Counted from the first letter of the stretch, positions 9,170 to 18,416 are shown. The stretch is DNA of 64,000 nt from Amycolatopsis mediterranei (GCF_026017845.1 NZ_CP100416.1:4991176-5055175); one strand, 5' to 3'. The notes: generated from the sequence alone by a model not told the origin. Numbers and translations: made by a program.

Positions 9170-12100
9170 GTGCAGTTCGCCATCCTCGGGCCGGTCGAAG
9201 CCCACCGTCCCGACGGGACCCCGGTTGCCTTGGGCGGCCCGCAGCTGCGGGGGCTGCTGGCCCTCCTCGCTCTCGATGCCGGGCGGGTGGTCAGCGCCGA
9301 ACGGCTCATCGACGGCCTGCACGGCGAGCACCCGCCCGAGGGCGCGGCCGAAGCGCTCCAGTCCCAGGTTTCGCGGCTGCGACGCCGGTTGCGGGACGCC
9401 GGCGCGCCCGACGGTCTCGTCGAATTCACCCCCGCCGGGTACCGGCTGGCCGTCGACCCCGCCGACGTCGACGTCCACCGGTTCGAGCGGCTCACCGCAC
9501 AAGCGCGGGAAACCCCCGATCCCGCCGCGAAACTGGCGCTGTTCACCGAAGCGCTCGCGTTGTGGCGCGGCGCCGCGCTCGACGGGCTCGCCGACCCGCC
9601 GCGCGCGGCCCGCCTGGCGGAACTGCGGCTGGCCGCGACCGAGGACCGCGTCGAAGCCGGGCTGGCGCTCGGCCACCACGATCGGCTGGTCGCCGAGCTG
9701 CGGGAGCTGACCGGCGAGCACCCGCTGCGCGAACGCCTCACCGCCCAGCTCGTGCGCGCGCTGCACGGCAGCGGCCGGTCCGCCGAAGCACTGGCGGTGT
9801 TCGCGCGGATGCGGGAGCGCCTCGCCGACGAACTCGGCGCCGACCCGTCGCTCGAACTCGCGGACGCGCACACCGCCGTCCTGCGGGCCGCCGCGCCCGC
9901 CCCGGCCCGCCGGGTGCCGGTGCCGCTCACCGGGTTCGTCGGCCGCGCCGAGCTCGACCGGCTCACCGCGGCCCTGCGCGACGCCCGGCTCGTCACGCTC
10001 ACCGGACCGGGCGGCGCGGGCAAGACCCGGCTCGCCGTCGAAGCCGCGGCGCGGGCGGCGGGCGAGGTGTGTTTCGTCGAACTCGCGACGACCACCGACG
10101 TCCCGCGCACCGTCCTGACCGCGCTGGGCCTGCGCGAACAGGGCGTGCTGACGCCCGGCGCGGCCGCGGACCCGGCCGACCGCCTGGTGGCCGGGCTCGC
10201 CGACCGGCCGCTGCTGCTGGTCCTCGACAACTGCGAACACGTCGTCGCCGAGGCCGCGCGGCTGGTGCGGCGCCTGCTGGGCGAGTGCGCCGGCCTGCGC
10301 GTGCTGGCCACCAGCCGGGAAGCACTGGCCCTGACCGGCGAGACGCTGGTGCCGGTCGGCACGTTGCCCGCCGACGCCGCGGCCCGGCTGTTCACCGAAC
10401 GGGCCGCGGCGGTCGCTCCCGGCGCGGCACCCGACCCGGGCGCGGTCACCCGCATCTGTGCCGCCCTCGACGGCCTCCCGCTGGCCATCGAGCTCGCGGC
10501 CGCCCGGCTGCGGTCGCTGCCGGTGGACGACGTCGCCGCGCGGCTCGGCGACCGGTTCGGGCTCCTGTCGCGCGGCGACCGGACGGCCGAGCCGCGGCAC
10601 CGGACCCTGCGCGGTGTCGTGGAGTGGAGCTGGGACCTGCTCGACCCGGCGGAGCGGCTGCTGGCCGGCCGGTTCGCGGTGTTCGCCGGCGGCGCCCGGC
10701 CGGTCGCCGTCGAGCGCGTCTGCGCCGTCCCCGACGCCGACGCGGTGCTGACCGGCCTGGTCGAGAAGTCGTTCGTCGAGTTCGCCGGCGGCCGGTACCG
10801 GATGCTGGAGACCATCCGCGCGTTCTGCGCCGAGCAGGGCGACGACCGGCACGCGGCGCACGCGCAGTACTTCCTGGACTTCGCGGTGGCCCACGAGCCG
10901 GACCTGCGCGGCGCGGACCAGCTGACGGCCCTGGCCGAGCTGACCGCCGAACACGCCGACCTGCACGCGGCCCTGCGCTGGAGCGCCGCCTCGGAACCCG
11001 AAACCGCGTTGCGGCTCATCGCGGCGCTGTCCTGGTACTGGTGGCTGCGCGGCCTGCGGAGCGAGGTGCCGCCGATCGCGGACGCCGTGCTCGCCGCGAT
11101 CGGTCCCGAACCGCCGCCGGGACTGGCCGAGGAATACGTCGTCTGCGCGATCCAGGCGTCGGACACCGACGTCGCGATCGAGCCGGTCCTGCGGCGGCTC
11201 GACGGGCCGCTCGAGTACCCGTACCTCTTCCTGCTGTGGGCGTTTTCCCCGCGCACCAAGGCCGAGGACGGCGCCCGGCTGGCCGCGCTGATCGGCCCGG
11301 ACGCGTGGTCACGGGCCTTCGCGCGGATCGGCGACGGCCTCGGCGCGCAGTACCGCGGCCGGATCGCCGAAGCCGAAACGCACTTTTCGGCCGCACTGGA
11401 CGCCTTCCGCACCTTGGGCGACCGCTGGGGCGAGGCGAGCGCGCTGGAGAAGCTCGCGGAGTTCGCCGACTGGCGCGGCGACCACGCGCGGTTCCGCGAG
11501 CTGATGGACGAGTCCGTTCGGCTGGCCGGCGAACTCGGCGCGGCCGAAGACGCCGCCGACCTGCTGTGCCGCCGCGCCGACGGCGTCCTGCGACAGGGGG
11601 ACACCGAAGCCGCGAAGGCCGACTACCGCGCCGCCGCCGAGCAAGCGCGTGCCGCGGGCACTCCGGTGACACTCGCCCGGGCCCGCGGCGGTCTGGGGGA
11701 GATCGCGCGGCGGGCGGGCGACCTGGCCGCGGCCCGGCGCTGGTACACCTCGGCGCTCGCCCTGGCCGCCGATCCGGTGACCGGTGGCGAGACGCGGATC
11801 CGCGTCCACACCGGCTTCGGCTGGACGGCGGCCGCCGAAGGCCACCTCGAGGAGGCGACCGAGCTGCACCAGGAAGCCCTGTCCACGGCGCTGGAACACG
11901 CGAACCTGCCCGGCGCGGCCCAGGCGATCGAAGGGCTGGCCGGCGTCCTCGCCGGGCGCGAGGAGGACGAGCGGGCCGCGTTCCTGCTCGGCGTGGCGGT
12001 CGGGCTGCGCGGCGCGCCGGTCAGCGGGGACGCCGACGTCGCGTCGGTGACGGACCGCGTCCGGGCGCGCCTCGGCGCTTCGGCTTACGCCGAGGCGTTC

Positions 12101-12175
12101 GACCGCGGCCGGGAACTGCCGCCCGAGCAGGCGGTCGAGGAGGCCGGTCAGCGGCGGTTCGCGCTCGGTTCGTGA
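9170..12175 (+). CDS. AfsR/SARP-family regulator with NB-ARC and TPR-like C-terminus
   Basis: A 1001-aa regulator. Residues 1-90 form an OmpR-like winged HTH (MQFAILGPVEA), about 95-240 a bacterial transcriptional activation domain, then an NTPase with Walker A GPGGAGKT at 279-286 and Walker B LLLVLDNCEHV, and helical repeats to the end. The GTG start follows from the canonical SARP N-terminus. SARPs activate secondary-metabolism genes, but no biosynthetic cluster is visible here. The following FAD monooxygenase on the same strand, about 30 bp on, is a possible target or partner. Confidence 0.93.
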   Translation: MQFAILGPVEAHRPDGTPVALGGPQLRGLLALLALDAGRVVSAERLIDGLHGEHPPEGAAEALQSQVSRLRRRLRDAGAPDGLVEFTPAGYRLAVDPADVDVHRFERLTAQARETPDPAAKLALFTEALALWRGAALDGLADPPRAARLAELRLAATEDRVEAGLALGHHDRLVAELRELTGEHPLRERLTAQLVRALHGSGRSAEALAVFARMRERLADELGADPSLELADAHTAVLRAAAPAPARRVPVPLTGFVGRAELDRLTAALRDARLVTLTGPGGAGKTRLAVEAAARAAGEVCFVELATTTDVPRTVLTALGLREQGVLTPGAAADPADRLVAGLADRPLLLVLDNCEHVVAEAARLVRRLLGECAGLRVLATSREALALTGETLVPVGTLPADAAARLFTERAAAVAPGAAPDPGAVTRICAALDGLPLAIELAAARLRSLPVDDVAARLGDRFGLLSRGDRTAEPRHRTLRGVVEWSWDLLDPAERLLAGRFAVFAGGARPVAVERVCAVPDADAVLTGLVEKSFVEFAGGRYRMLETIRAFCAEQGDDRHAAHAQYFLDFAVAHEPDLRGADQLTALAELTAEHADLHAALRWSAASEPETALRLIAALSWYWWLRGLRSEVPPIADAVLAAIGPEPPPGLAEEYVVCAIQASDTDVAIEPVLRRLDGPLEYPYLFLLWAFSPRTKAEDGARLAALIGPDAWSRAFARIGDGLGAQYRGRIAEAETHFSAALDAFRTLGDRWGEASALEKLAEFADWRGDHARFRELMDESVRLAGELGAAEDAADLLCRRADGVLRQGDTEAAKADYRAAAEQARAAGTPVTLARARGGLGEIARRAGDLAAARRWYTSALALAADPVTGGETRIRVHTGFGWTAAAEGHLEEATELHQEALSTALEHANLPGAAQAIEGLAGVLAGREEDERAAFLLGVAVGLRGAPVSGDADVASVTDRVRARLGASAYAEAFDRGRELPPEQAVEEAGQRRFALGS

Positions 12176-12206
12176 GCGGTCAGCGGCCCCGCCGATGCTT
12201 CGGGGC

Positions 12207-13442
12207 ATGACGAAGAACATCCTGATCTCCGGCGCCGGCGTCGCCGGCCCCGCCCTCGCCTTCTGGCTGCACCACCACGGTTTCCACGCCACGGTCGTCG
12301 AGCGCGCCCCGAGCCTGCGCGAAGGCGGCTACAAGGTCGACATCCGCGGCGTCGCGGTCGACGTCGTCCGCCGGATGGGCCTGCTGGAGCAGGTGCACGC
12401 GGCGAGCACCGACATGCGCGGCGCGGCGTTCGTGAACAAGCGCGGCAAGCAGCTGGCCACCCTCGACGCGGACACGTTCGGCTTCCGCCACGGCGACGAC
12501 ACCGAGATCCTGCGCGGCGACCTGGCCCGCATTCTGCACGACGCCACGCGCTCGACCACCGAGTACGTCTTCGGCGACTGGATCACCGGGCTCGACCAGC
12601 GTCCCGACGGCGTCGAGGTGACGTTCGCCCACGGCGCACCCCGCCGGTTCGACCTGGTGGTCGGCGCGGACGGCCTGCACTCCGGCGTCCGCGCCCTGGC
12701 GTTCGGCCCGGAGGAGGACTTCCTGCGCCGCTTCGACGCCTACATCTCGATCTCGACGGTGCCCAACAGCTTCGAGCTGGACCGCTGGGAGCTGCTGCAT
12801 TCGGCGGCGCCGGGCAAGATGGTGAACGTCTACAGCACCGCGCGGGCAGCCGACGCGAAGGCGGCGTTCTGGTTCAGCGCACCTCCGCTGACCTACGACC
12901 GCCGCGACGTCGACGGCCAGAAGGACCTGGTGGCGGACCGGTTCGCGGATCTGGGCTGGGAGATCCCGGCGCTGCTGGAGGCGATGCGCGAGGCGGACGA
13001 CTTCTACTTCGACCCGGTGTGCCAGATCGTGATGGACAGTCTGTCGGCGGGCCGGGTGACGCTGCTCGGCGACGCGGGCTACTGCGCGTCACCGGCCTCG
13101 GGCCAGGGCACGAGCCTGGCGCTGGTGGGCGCGTATGTGTTGGCGGGCGAGCTGGCTTCGGACTTTTCGCAGGCGCTGACCCGGTACGAGGCCTTGATGC
13201 GGCCGTTCATCGAGAAGAACCAGGCCCTGGCGAAGACGGCGTTGCGCGGGATCATCCCGCAGTCCCGGGCGTTCGCGTGGTTCAACACCCGGATGATCAA
13301 GCTGATGCCGTACCTGCCGGGCCGCAACCGCGTCCTGGAGCAGATGTCCCGCCCGATCCGGGAAGCGGCGAATGCCTTGGAACTGAAGGACTACGCGGCC
13401 GTCAGTGCCGGGGATCGGGTCGGCGACGGGTATCCGCGGTGA
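12207..13442 (+). CDS. FAD-dependent aromatic-hydroxylase-type monooxygenase
   Basis: A 411-aa flavoprotein with the N-terminal dinucleotide motif GAGVAGPALAFWL, the DG motif (DLVVGADGLHSGVR) and the second FAD motif GRVTLLGDAGYCASP. This architecture is that of single-component class A hydroxylases (PHBH/TetX-like), which use NAD(P)H and O2 to hydroxylate or inactivate aromatic compounds. The ATG at 12207 is preferred over 12195 because it gives the usual MTKNILISGAG start. It lies 31 bp after the SARP gene and ends convergently with the HIT gene. The substrate is unknown. Confidence 0.9.
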   Translation: MTKNILISGAGVAGPALAFWLHHHGFHATVVERAPSLREGGYKVDIRGVAVDVVRRMGLLEQVHAASTDMRGAAFVNKRGKQLATLDADTFGFRHGDDTEILRGDLARILHDATRSTTEYVFGDWITGLDQRPDGVEVTFAHGAPRRFDLVVGADGLHSGVRALAFGPEEDFLRRFDAYISISTVPNSFELDRWELLHSAAPGKMVNVYSTARAADAKAAFWFSAPPLTYDRRDVDGQKDLVADRFADLGWEIPALLEAMREADDFYFDPVCQIVMDSLSAGRVTLLGDAGYCASPASGQGTSLALVGAYVLAGELASDFSQALTRYEALMRPFIEKNQALAKTALRGIIPQSRAFAWFNTRMIKLMPYLPGRNRVLEQMSRPIREAANALELKDYAAVSAGDRVGDGYPR

Positions 13443-13463
13443 TCACAAGGCCTGAGACAAGGC

Positions 13464-13913
13464 CTAACGCGCCGCCCGGACCTTCGCCGCGACCTCCGTC
13501 AGCTCCTCCTTCGTCCGCACCCGCCAGTCGGCGTTCATCACGAAGCCGTCGCCCGCGAAGCGGGGGATCACGTGCAGGTGGACGTGGGGGATCTCCTGGC
13601 CCGCCGCCTTGCCGTCGGCCAGGAACAGGTTGATCGCCTCGCACTGCAGGTCCGTGCGCCGCAACGCCGCCGCCAGCGCCTGGGCGATCGTGAACATCCG
13701 CGCGCCGGCGGGCGCCGGGAGCGAAGCCAGGTCCGCGTGGTGGGCCCGGGGCAGCACCAGCAGGTGTCCGGTGGTGACCGGGCGGAGGTCGACGATCGCG
13801 ACGAAGTCGTCGTCTTCGTGGACGAAGGCCGCCGGGGCCTGGCCCGTGCCGATCGCGCAGAAAACGCATTCTCCGCTGGACGTGGTCGCGGGCATGCGGC
13901 GAAGTTCGGCCAT
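13464..13913 (-). CDS. HIT-family nucleotide hydrolase/transferase
   Basis: A 149-aa histidine-triad protein. The triad HVHLHV at residues 110-115 is intact, preceded by GQEIP, and an N-terminal CVFC pair (C16, C19) suggests the zinc-binding variant. HIT proteins hydrolyse nucleoside phosphoramidates or dinucleoside polyphosphates. It begins 10 bp after the stop of the PucR-type regulator on the same strand, so the two are probably cotranscribed. Confidence 0.93.
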   Translation of the reverse strand: MAELRRMPATTSSGECVFCAIGTGQAPAAFVHEDDDFVAIVDLRPVTTGHLLVLPRAHHADLASLPAPAGARMFTIAQALAAALRRTDLQCEAINLFLADGKAAGQEIPHVHLHVIPRFAGDGFVMNADWRVRTKEELTEVAAKVRAAR

Positions 13914-13923
13914 GCGGGTGACC

Positions 13924-15042
13924 CTAGCGGTCGCCGAGCCAGTGGTGCAGCGCCCACCACGACCGGACGGCGTCGAGGACGCGGCCGCAGCTGTTCTCCG
14001 TCAGGGCCAGCGGGGTGAGCTCGGCCAGCCGGTCGAGGCGGTACCGGACCGTGTTGGGGTGCAGGTGCAGCGCCTCCGCCGTGGGGCGCAGGCGCTGGCC
14101 GTGGTCGAGGTAGGCCAGCGCCGTCGCGGCCAGCTCGCGGTGGAACGCGTTGGCCGGGTCGAGCGCGCCGAGCACGCCGGCCGTGAGCAGGTCCGCCAGA
14201 AGCGGCTGGGCCGTCAGCGCGATTTCGCCCGCCAGCTCGGTGAGGTCGTGGTGACCGGGGCCGGCGATCCGGGCCGCAGCCGTGCAGAGCCGGTGCACCT
14301 CCCGCAGCTCGGACAGCGCGGCCGGGGGCGCGACGACCACCAGGACCCCGTCGGCGAGGGCGACGCCGGCGGGCGGGCGCGCCGCCAGCCCGGTCAGCCT
14401 GCCCTCGACCAGCCCGTACACCCCGCCGAACTCGAGCAGCGCCTGTTCCAGGGTGCGCGCCCGCGCCGGGTCGCTGACGTCGGACACCACGCAGGAATAC
14501 CGGCCTTCGGGACGCAGCCCCGCCTGCCGGAGCTCTTCCGGCGTGGGCGGGTGCCCGGCGAGCAGCAGGGTGCGCAGCAGCTGGGTCCGCGCGTCGCGGA
14601 CCGTCCGCGACAGCTGGATCTCGGCGGCGTGGTAGCCCTTGACGATGTGCCGCTCCAGCGCGCCGGTGTAGCGCTCGGCGTCGAGGATGGTCTCGAGGAT
14701 GACGTCGTCGGGCAGGCCCGCCGCCCGCGCGCGTTCGACGGCGAAGCGGGCCGCGAGCGTGCGGCCGGCCTGGACCCCGCGCAGCAGGTCGGTGAGCGGA
14801 ACGCCTTGCGCGGCCCGGTCGGCGCCCAGCGCCTCGGCGGTGGTGTAGTCCGCGGTGTCGGGGTTCGTCGTGGCGCGCAACGCGGCCGAGAGCAGGAACT
14901 GGACGTGCCGCCGGTTCTCGGCTTCCGGCAGCCGCGCGACCGCGGGGGACTGGCTCCGCGCGGCCTTCACCAGCTCGTTCACGACGGTGTCATCGGCGGC
15001 CATCGCGTCCAGCACCTGCCGGAGCAGCGGTGAGGCCGGCAC
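13924..15042 (-). CDS. PucR/CdaR-type transcriptional regulator
   Basis: A 372-aa regulator with the C-terminal PucR HTH (ALHLHPNTVRYRLDRL near residue 340), preceded by a GGDEF-like central region and an N-terminal RsbRD-like sensing half. I place the start at the GTG at 15042, which has GGGAGGGG upstream; an in-frame ATG at 15075 lies before that ribosome site and inside a palindrome. Relatives control purine, proline or sugar-acid use. The HIT gene follows after 10 bp. Two palindromes upstream (15055-15073, 15105-15121) are candidate operators. Confidence 0.88.
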   Translation of the reverse strand: MPASPLLRQVLDAMAADDTVVNELVKAARSQSPAVARLPEAENRRHVQFLLSAALRATTNPDTADYTTAEALGADRAAQGVPLTDLLRGVQAGRTLAARFAVERARAAGLPDDVILETILDAERYTGALERHIVKGYHAAEIQLSRTVRDARTQLLRTLLLAGHPPTPEELRQAGLRPEGRYSCVVSDVSDPARARTLEQALLEFGGVYGLVEGRLTGLAARPPAGVALADGVLVVVAPPAALSELREVHRLCTAAARIAGPGHHDLTELAGEIALTAQPLLADLLTAGVLGALDPANAFHRELAATALAYLDHGQRLRPTAEALHLHPNTVRYRLDRLAELTPLALTENSCGRVLDAVRSWWALHHWLGDR

Positions 15043-15054
15043 GGCACCCCTCCC

Positions 15055-15073
15055 GTTGTGGCAGGGCCACAAC
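15055..15073. promoter_or_regulatory. 19-bp palindrome at the pucR-type start
   Basis: GTTGTGGC-AGG-GCCACAAC is a perfect inverted repeat with 8-bp arms, ending 12 bp before the chosen GTG of the PucR-type gene. Its position would allow autoregulation. Function is inferred from symmetry and position only. Confidence 0.45.
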
Positions 15074-15104
15074 ACCGCGTCCGCGATGTTGGGCGAGCGG
15101 CCCT

Positions 15105-15121
15105 ACCGGAGCGGCTCCGGT
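15105..15121. promoter_or_regulatory. 17-bp perfect palindrome in the pucR/beta-propeller divergent region
   Basis: ACCGGAGC-G-GCTCCGGT is symmetric across 17 bp and lies midway between the divergent starts at 15042 and 15221. It could serve either gene as an operator, or form a small hairpin. No strong -35/-10 pair was found beside it. Confidence 0.35.
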
Positions 15122-15220
15122 GGCCGGTTATCGTGACAATACCGGACAGTAACCCCGTTCCTTCGCGAAATCCATCGCCTCCAGGTCACCACACCTCTTC
15201 AGCGTCGAAAGGTGTCTCCC

Positions 15221-16486
15221 GTGCGCAATCCCCCGGTCCGCCGGAACCGCTCGTACCTCTCGCGCCTGGCCTGCCTCACCGCGTCGGTCGCCCTGCTGGC
15301 GACCGGCGCCGCGGTGCCGGCGACCGGCGCCGCGGCCGCCCTGCGGGAGGTGATGTTCGTCGGCAACAACTGGGAAGGCACGGCGGACGTCATCCAGTCG
15401 CGCGGCTCGTTCGCCCGCATCGGGCGGGTGAACATCATCCCCGACAAGGACCAGCGCCTGACGGAGATCTACCTCAACCCGATCAAGCTGGCCTTCTTCC
15501 TCGGCATCCGCAACGGGCCCGGCGAAGGGCACGACCAGTTCGTCGACGACATGTACACGACGCCGGACGGCGGTTCGGTGGTGGCGTCGCGGCCGAGTTT
15601 CGCCGACGTCGTCTCGATCAACCTGACGACCGGCCGGATCAACTGGCGCTTCCCGGTGTCGGGCTTCCGCTCCGACCACATGGCGGTCTCGCCCGACGGC
15701 CGCCGCGTCGCCGTCTCCGCCTCGACGTCGAACACCGTGCACGTGCTGGACATCGTCACCGGCCAGCAGTTGGGCTCGTTCGCCACCGGGGACAAGCCGC
15801 ACGAGAACGTCTTCACCGACGGCGGCCGGTACCTGTGGAACATGTCGATCGGCAACGTCGACACCGACCTCGACGACCCGGGCTGGGACTTCACCAAGGG
15901 GGACCGGCACATCACCGTCGTCGACACCGCGACGTTCCAACAGGTCAAGGTGATCGACATGCGCCAGCGGCTGGACGCCTTCGGCCGCAGTGACCTTTCG
16001 GACGCCGTGCGCCCGGTCGCGTTCACCCCGGACGAGTCGAAGCTGTACTTCCAGGTGTCGTTCTTCAACGGCTTCGTGGAGTACGACGTCGCCACCGACA
16101 AGATCACCCGGATCAAGGAACTGCCGAAGAACCCGGCCACCAGCGACGATCGCAAGACCTTCGTCAACGACTCACGCCACCACGGCCTGTCGATGAACCC
16201 GGCCGGCACCAAGCTCTGCGTCGCCGGAACCATGGACGACTACGCCACGGTCGTCGACCGCGCGTCCCTGCAGCAGGGGACACTGGTGCCCGCGGTGAAG
16301 CCGTACTGGGCGACGGTGAGCGGCGACGGCAAGGCCTGCGTGATTTCGGAGGCCGGCGCCGACCAGGTCACCGCCATCGACTTCGCGACCGGGCAGAAGC
16401 TCGTTTCGGTGCCGGTGGGCGACCACCCGCAGCGGGTCCGCATCGGCCACGTGCCCGACGGCTGGACGGGACCCACGGGTTCCTGA
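15221..16486 (+). CDS. Secreted YncE/YVTN-type beta-propeller protein
   Basis: A 421-aa protein with a Sec signal peptide (basic NPPVRRNRSYLSRL, hydrophobic ALLATGAAV, cleavage probably near GAAAA) and then WD/YVTN-like repeats, for example GRINWRFPVSG, HMAVSPDGRRVAVSASTS and TVHVLDIVTGQQLG. These fold as a seven-bladed propeller of unknown ligand, related to surface-layer and YncE proteins. The GTG at 15221 is preferred over 15212 because GAAAGG lies 8 bp upstream. Divergent from the PucR-type gene. Confidence 0.85.
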   Translation: MRNPPVRRNRSYLSRLACLTASVALLATGAAVPATGAAAALREVMFVGNNWEGTADVIQSRGSFARIGRVNIIPDKDQRLTEIYLNPIKLAFFLGIRNGPGEGHDQFVDDMYTTPDGGSVVASRPSFADVVSINLTTGRINWRFPVSGFRSDHMAVSPDGRRVAVSASTSNTVHVLDIVTGQQLGSFATGDKPHENVFTDGGRYLWNMSIGNVDTDLDDPGWDFTKGDRHITVVDTATFQQVKVIDMRQRLDAFGRSDLSDAVRPVAFTPDESKLYFQVSFFNGFVEYDVATDKITRIKELPKNPATSDDRKTFVNDSRHHGLSMNPAGTKLCVAGTMDDYATVVDRASLQQGTLVPAVKPYWATVSGDGKACVISEAGADQVTAIDFATGQKLVSVPVGDHPQRVRIGHVPDGWTGPTGS

Positions 16487-16489
16487 ACC

Positions 16490-16903
16490 TCAGGAGACGG
16501 CGAAGGCCGCGGTCAGCCAGCCGCGGACTTCGTCGTCCACATCGGACACCGCACGCAGGCTGAGCTTGTGCCCGACCCGCGGCCCGCTCGCCCAGCTCGC
16601 CGGGGCGATGCGGGCCGTTTCGACGGGACTCGGCAGCCACAGGTACACCAGCACGTCCCGCGAGCGCGGCCGCAGCTCGGCCAGCTTCCGGTCCCGCTTC
16701 AGGAACACCCCGACCTTGACGGCGTCCTCGTGGACGTCGCCGAGGGTGCGCAGGTGCTCGAGCACCGCGTCGTAGACCGAACGCTGCCACGGCGCCTTGC
16801 CGGCGAAGGTCTCCTCGACCGTGCAGCCGGGGACGCAGGTGTGCCCCTGGCCGGCGCGCGCGAACTCGCGGTCGCAGCGCGGGCACGTCCACCGGGTCGG
16901 CAT
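16490..16903 (-). CDS. DUF5655 domain protein with N-terminal zinc ribbon
   Basis: A 137-aa protein beginning MPTRWTCPRCDREF, with a C-x2-C...H-x-C arrangement near residues 7-24 that looks like a zinc ribbon, followed by a DUF5655-like domain (FAGKAPWQRSVYDAVLEHL, KVGVFLKRDRKLAELRP). DUF5655 proteins are predicted transport or binding proteins without an assigned activity. The ATG at 16903 was chosen over an upstream ATG because relatives start close to the CPRC pair. It lies 119 bp downstream of the MarR gene on the same strand. Confidence 0.75.
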   Translation of the reverse strand: MPTRWTCPRCDREFARAGQGHTCVPGCTVEETFAGKAPWQRSVYDAVLEHLRTLGDVHEDAVKVGVFLKRDRKLAELRPRSRDVLVYLWLPSPVETARIAPASWASGPRVGHKLSLRAVSDVDDEVRGWLTAAFAVS

Positions 16904-17022
16904 GCCGTCCAGGATGGCACTCACAGTGCCGATCGGTGCCAATCCGACCACAGTCACGGCCGAATGACTTCGTGGCAACGGTTACGTGTCGCTTGGGGGT
17001 CGGCCTGCTTTTGGGCGGCTTC

Positions 17023-17487
17023 TCACAGCGCCGCCGGGCCGAGCGCCGGGATGGTGGCGGCCGCGTGCACCAGCTGCCGGGCCGCCTCGCCCGCGGCCTT
17101 CCGCTGCGCCGGCGGCAGCTTGTCCAGCAGCGCGCCCAGCGCGGCCTGCCGCCGCTCGAGCATCCGCGCCACGATCTCGTGCCCGGTTTCGGTGACCTCC
17201 AGCGTGACGACGCTGCGGTTGCCGGGGCTGCGGCCGCGAGCCACGTGGCCGAGGGCTTCCAGGCGGTCGGCCAGCCGCGTCACCGAGGACGCGTTGACGC
17301 CCATCGCCGCCGCCAGCTGCGAGCTCGGGACCCGGCCGAGGCGGTCGAGGATCAGCAGCAGCCGCGTCTGCGGGAACGACACCTCCGGCGGCGCCGCGTG
17401 CGCGCACTCCCACGCGATCCCGACCAGGACCACGGTGAGGTTGTCGAGGGCGGCCACGTCCGGGCCGGCGTCTTCGAGGGTTTGCAT
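17023..17487 (-). CDS. MarR-family transcriptional regulator
   Basis: A 154-aa winged-HTH regulator: helices, then SSQLAAAMGVNASSVTRLAD as the DNA-reading HTH, then the wing GRSPGNRSVVTLEVTETG and the C-terminal dimerisation helix. I choose ATG 17487 because a -35/-10 pair upstream predicts transcription starting exactly at that ATG (leaderless). An in-frame ATG at 17532 lies upstream of the -35 element. A palindrome overlapping the promoter suggests autorepression. The DUF4142 gene is divergent, 221 bp away. Confidence 0.85.
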   Translation of the reverse strand: MQTLEDAGPDVAALDNLTVVLVGIAWECAHAAPPEVSFPQTRLLLILDRLGRVPSSQLAAAMGVNASSVTRLADRLEALGHVARGRSPGNRSVVTLEVTETGHEIVARMLERRQAALGALLDKLPPAQRKAAGEAARQLVHAAATIPALGPAAL

Positions 17488-17493
17488 GGCGCA

Positions 17494-17523
17494 ATACTTG
17501 CCAGTCGCAAGAGCATCGGTCAA
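17494..17523 (-). promoter_or_regulatory. Leaderless-type promoter with overlapping operator for the MarR gene
   Basis: On the minus strand TTGACC (17518-17523) and AAGTAT (17494-17499) are separated by 18 bp. The -10 ends 7 bp before the ATG at 17487, which predicts a transcript beginning at the start codon. The inverted repeat CTTGC-N5-GCAAG (17497-17511) covers the -10 and spacer, as expected for a repressor site. Confidence 0.55.
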
Positions 17524-17708
17524 GATGGACATCCCCGGCGTTCGCCGCGGTGTCCGGCCGGCTCGGCCGTCGCTTCCTTTTTTCGTGGCCGATGGCTGTC
17601 CGCTGCACTGATTCCGTTGGCACGTGAGACATTCATAAGGATTTCGCTGAACCTCCGCGTGACGGCATCCGTGTTCCCGGTACCGAACTGCCATCAGAAG
17701 GAGGAACC

Positions 17709-18416
17709 ATGCCGGATCACCGTGGCATGACCGGCCGCGCCAAGGCCCGGACCGCGCTGGTCGTCGTGGCCACGCTCGCCGTGGTCGGCATCGGCTCGGT
17801 CATGGTGCTGAACGCGAGCGCCCAGACCGCGCCCGGCTCGACGCAGGCGCAGGTCCCGGCGCACGACATGGCCGGCATGCAACCGGGTTCGGCCGCCCAG
17901 CTCGCGGCCACGAACGACGTGGCGGGCGCCGGGCCGGTCACCGAGCTCGACAAGACGTTCCTGGTCAAGGTCCGCCAGGCGGGGCTCTGGGAGATCCCCG
18001 CGGGCGACCTCGCGCAGACCCACGCCAGCAGCGAACAGGTGAAGCGGGCCGGGCTGCACCTGCTGGACGGGCATTCCCACCTCGATCAGCTCGTCCGCGA
18101 GGACGCGAAGATCCTCGGCGTGACGCTGCCGGACCAGGCCACCGCCGAACAGCAGGGCTGGGTCCGCCAGCTGACCGACGCCCAGGGCCTGGAGTTCGAC
18201 AAGCTGTTCGCGAACCTGCTCCGCGCCTCGCACGGCAAGATCTTCGCGACCATCGCCGAAGTCCGGGCCGGCACGCAGAACGACGTCATCCGGCGGCACG
18301 CGACGCAGGCGAACCAGACCGTCCTCGACCACATGACGGTCCTGGAGGACACCGGGCTGGTCGACGCGAAGACGATCGCCGACGTCGCGGCGGCGGTGAA
18401 CCCGCCGGCGAAGTGA
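17709..18416 (+). CDS. DUF4142 domain protein, exported or membrane-anchored
   Basis: A 235-aa protein with an uncleaved-looking or signal helix at residues 14-36 (ALVVVATLAVVGIGSVMVL) and a DUF4142 helical domain from about residue 75 (LDKTFLVKVRQAGLWEIPAG ... LVREDAKILGVTLP). DUF4142 is a ferritin-like four-helix domain common in actinobacterial envelopes; its function is not known. A strong ribosome site GAAGGAGGAACC precedes ATG 17709. The gene is divergent from the MarR gene and ends in front of a long palindrome. Confidence 0.87.
   Translation: MPDHRGMTGRAKARTALVVVATLAVVGIGSVMVLNASAQTAPGSTQAQVPAHDMAGMQPGSAAQLAATNDVAGAGPVTELDKTFLVKVRQAGLWEIPAGDLAQTHASSEQVKRAGLHLLDGHSHLDQLVREDAKILGVTLPDQATAEQQGWVRQLTDAQGLEFDKLFANLLRASHGKIFATIAEVRAGTQNDVIRRHATQANQTVLDHMTVLEDTGLVDAKTIADVAAAVNPPAK

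Noticed and set aside
9050..12292. Very long minus-strand open frames antisense to the SARP gene
   Set aside because: They have no family resemblance, are Arg/Ala/Gly-rich as expected from the complement of GC-rich codons, and lie under a gene with clear domains.
13443..13463. Repeated CAAGGCCT words between convergent genes as a terminator
   Set aside because: They are direct, not inverted, repeats and cannot form a stable stem.
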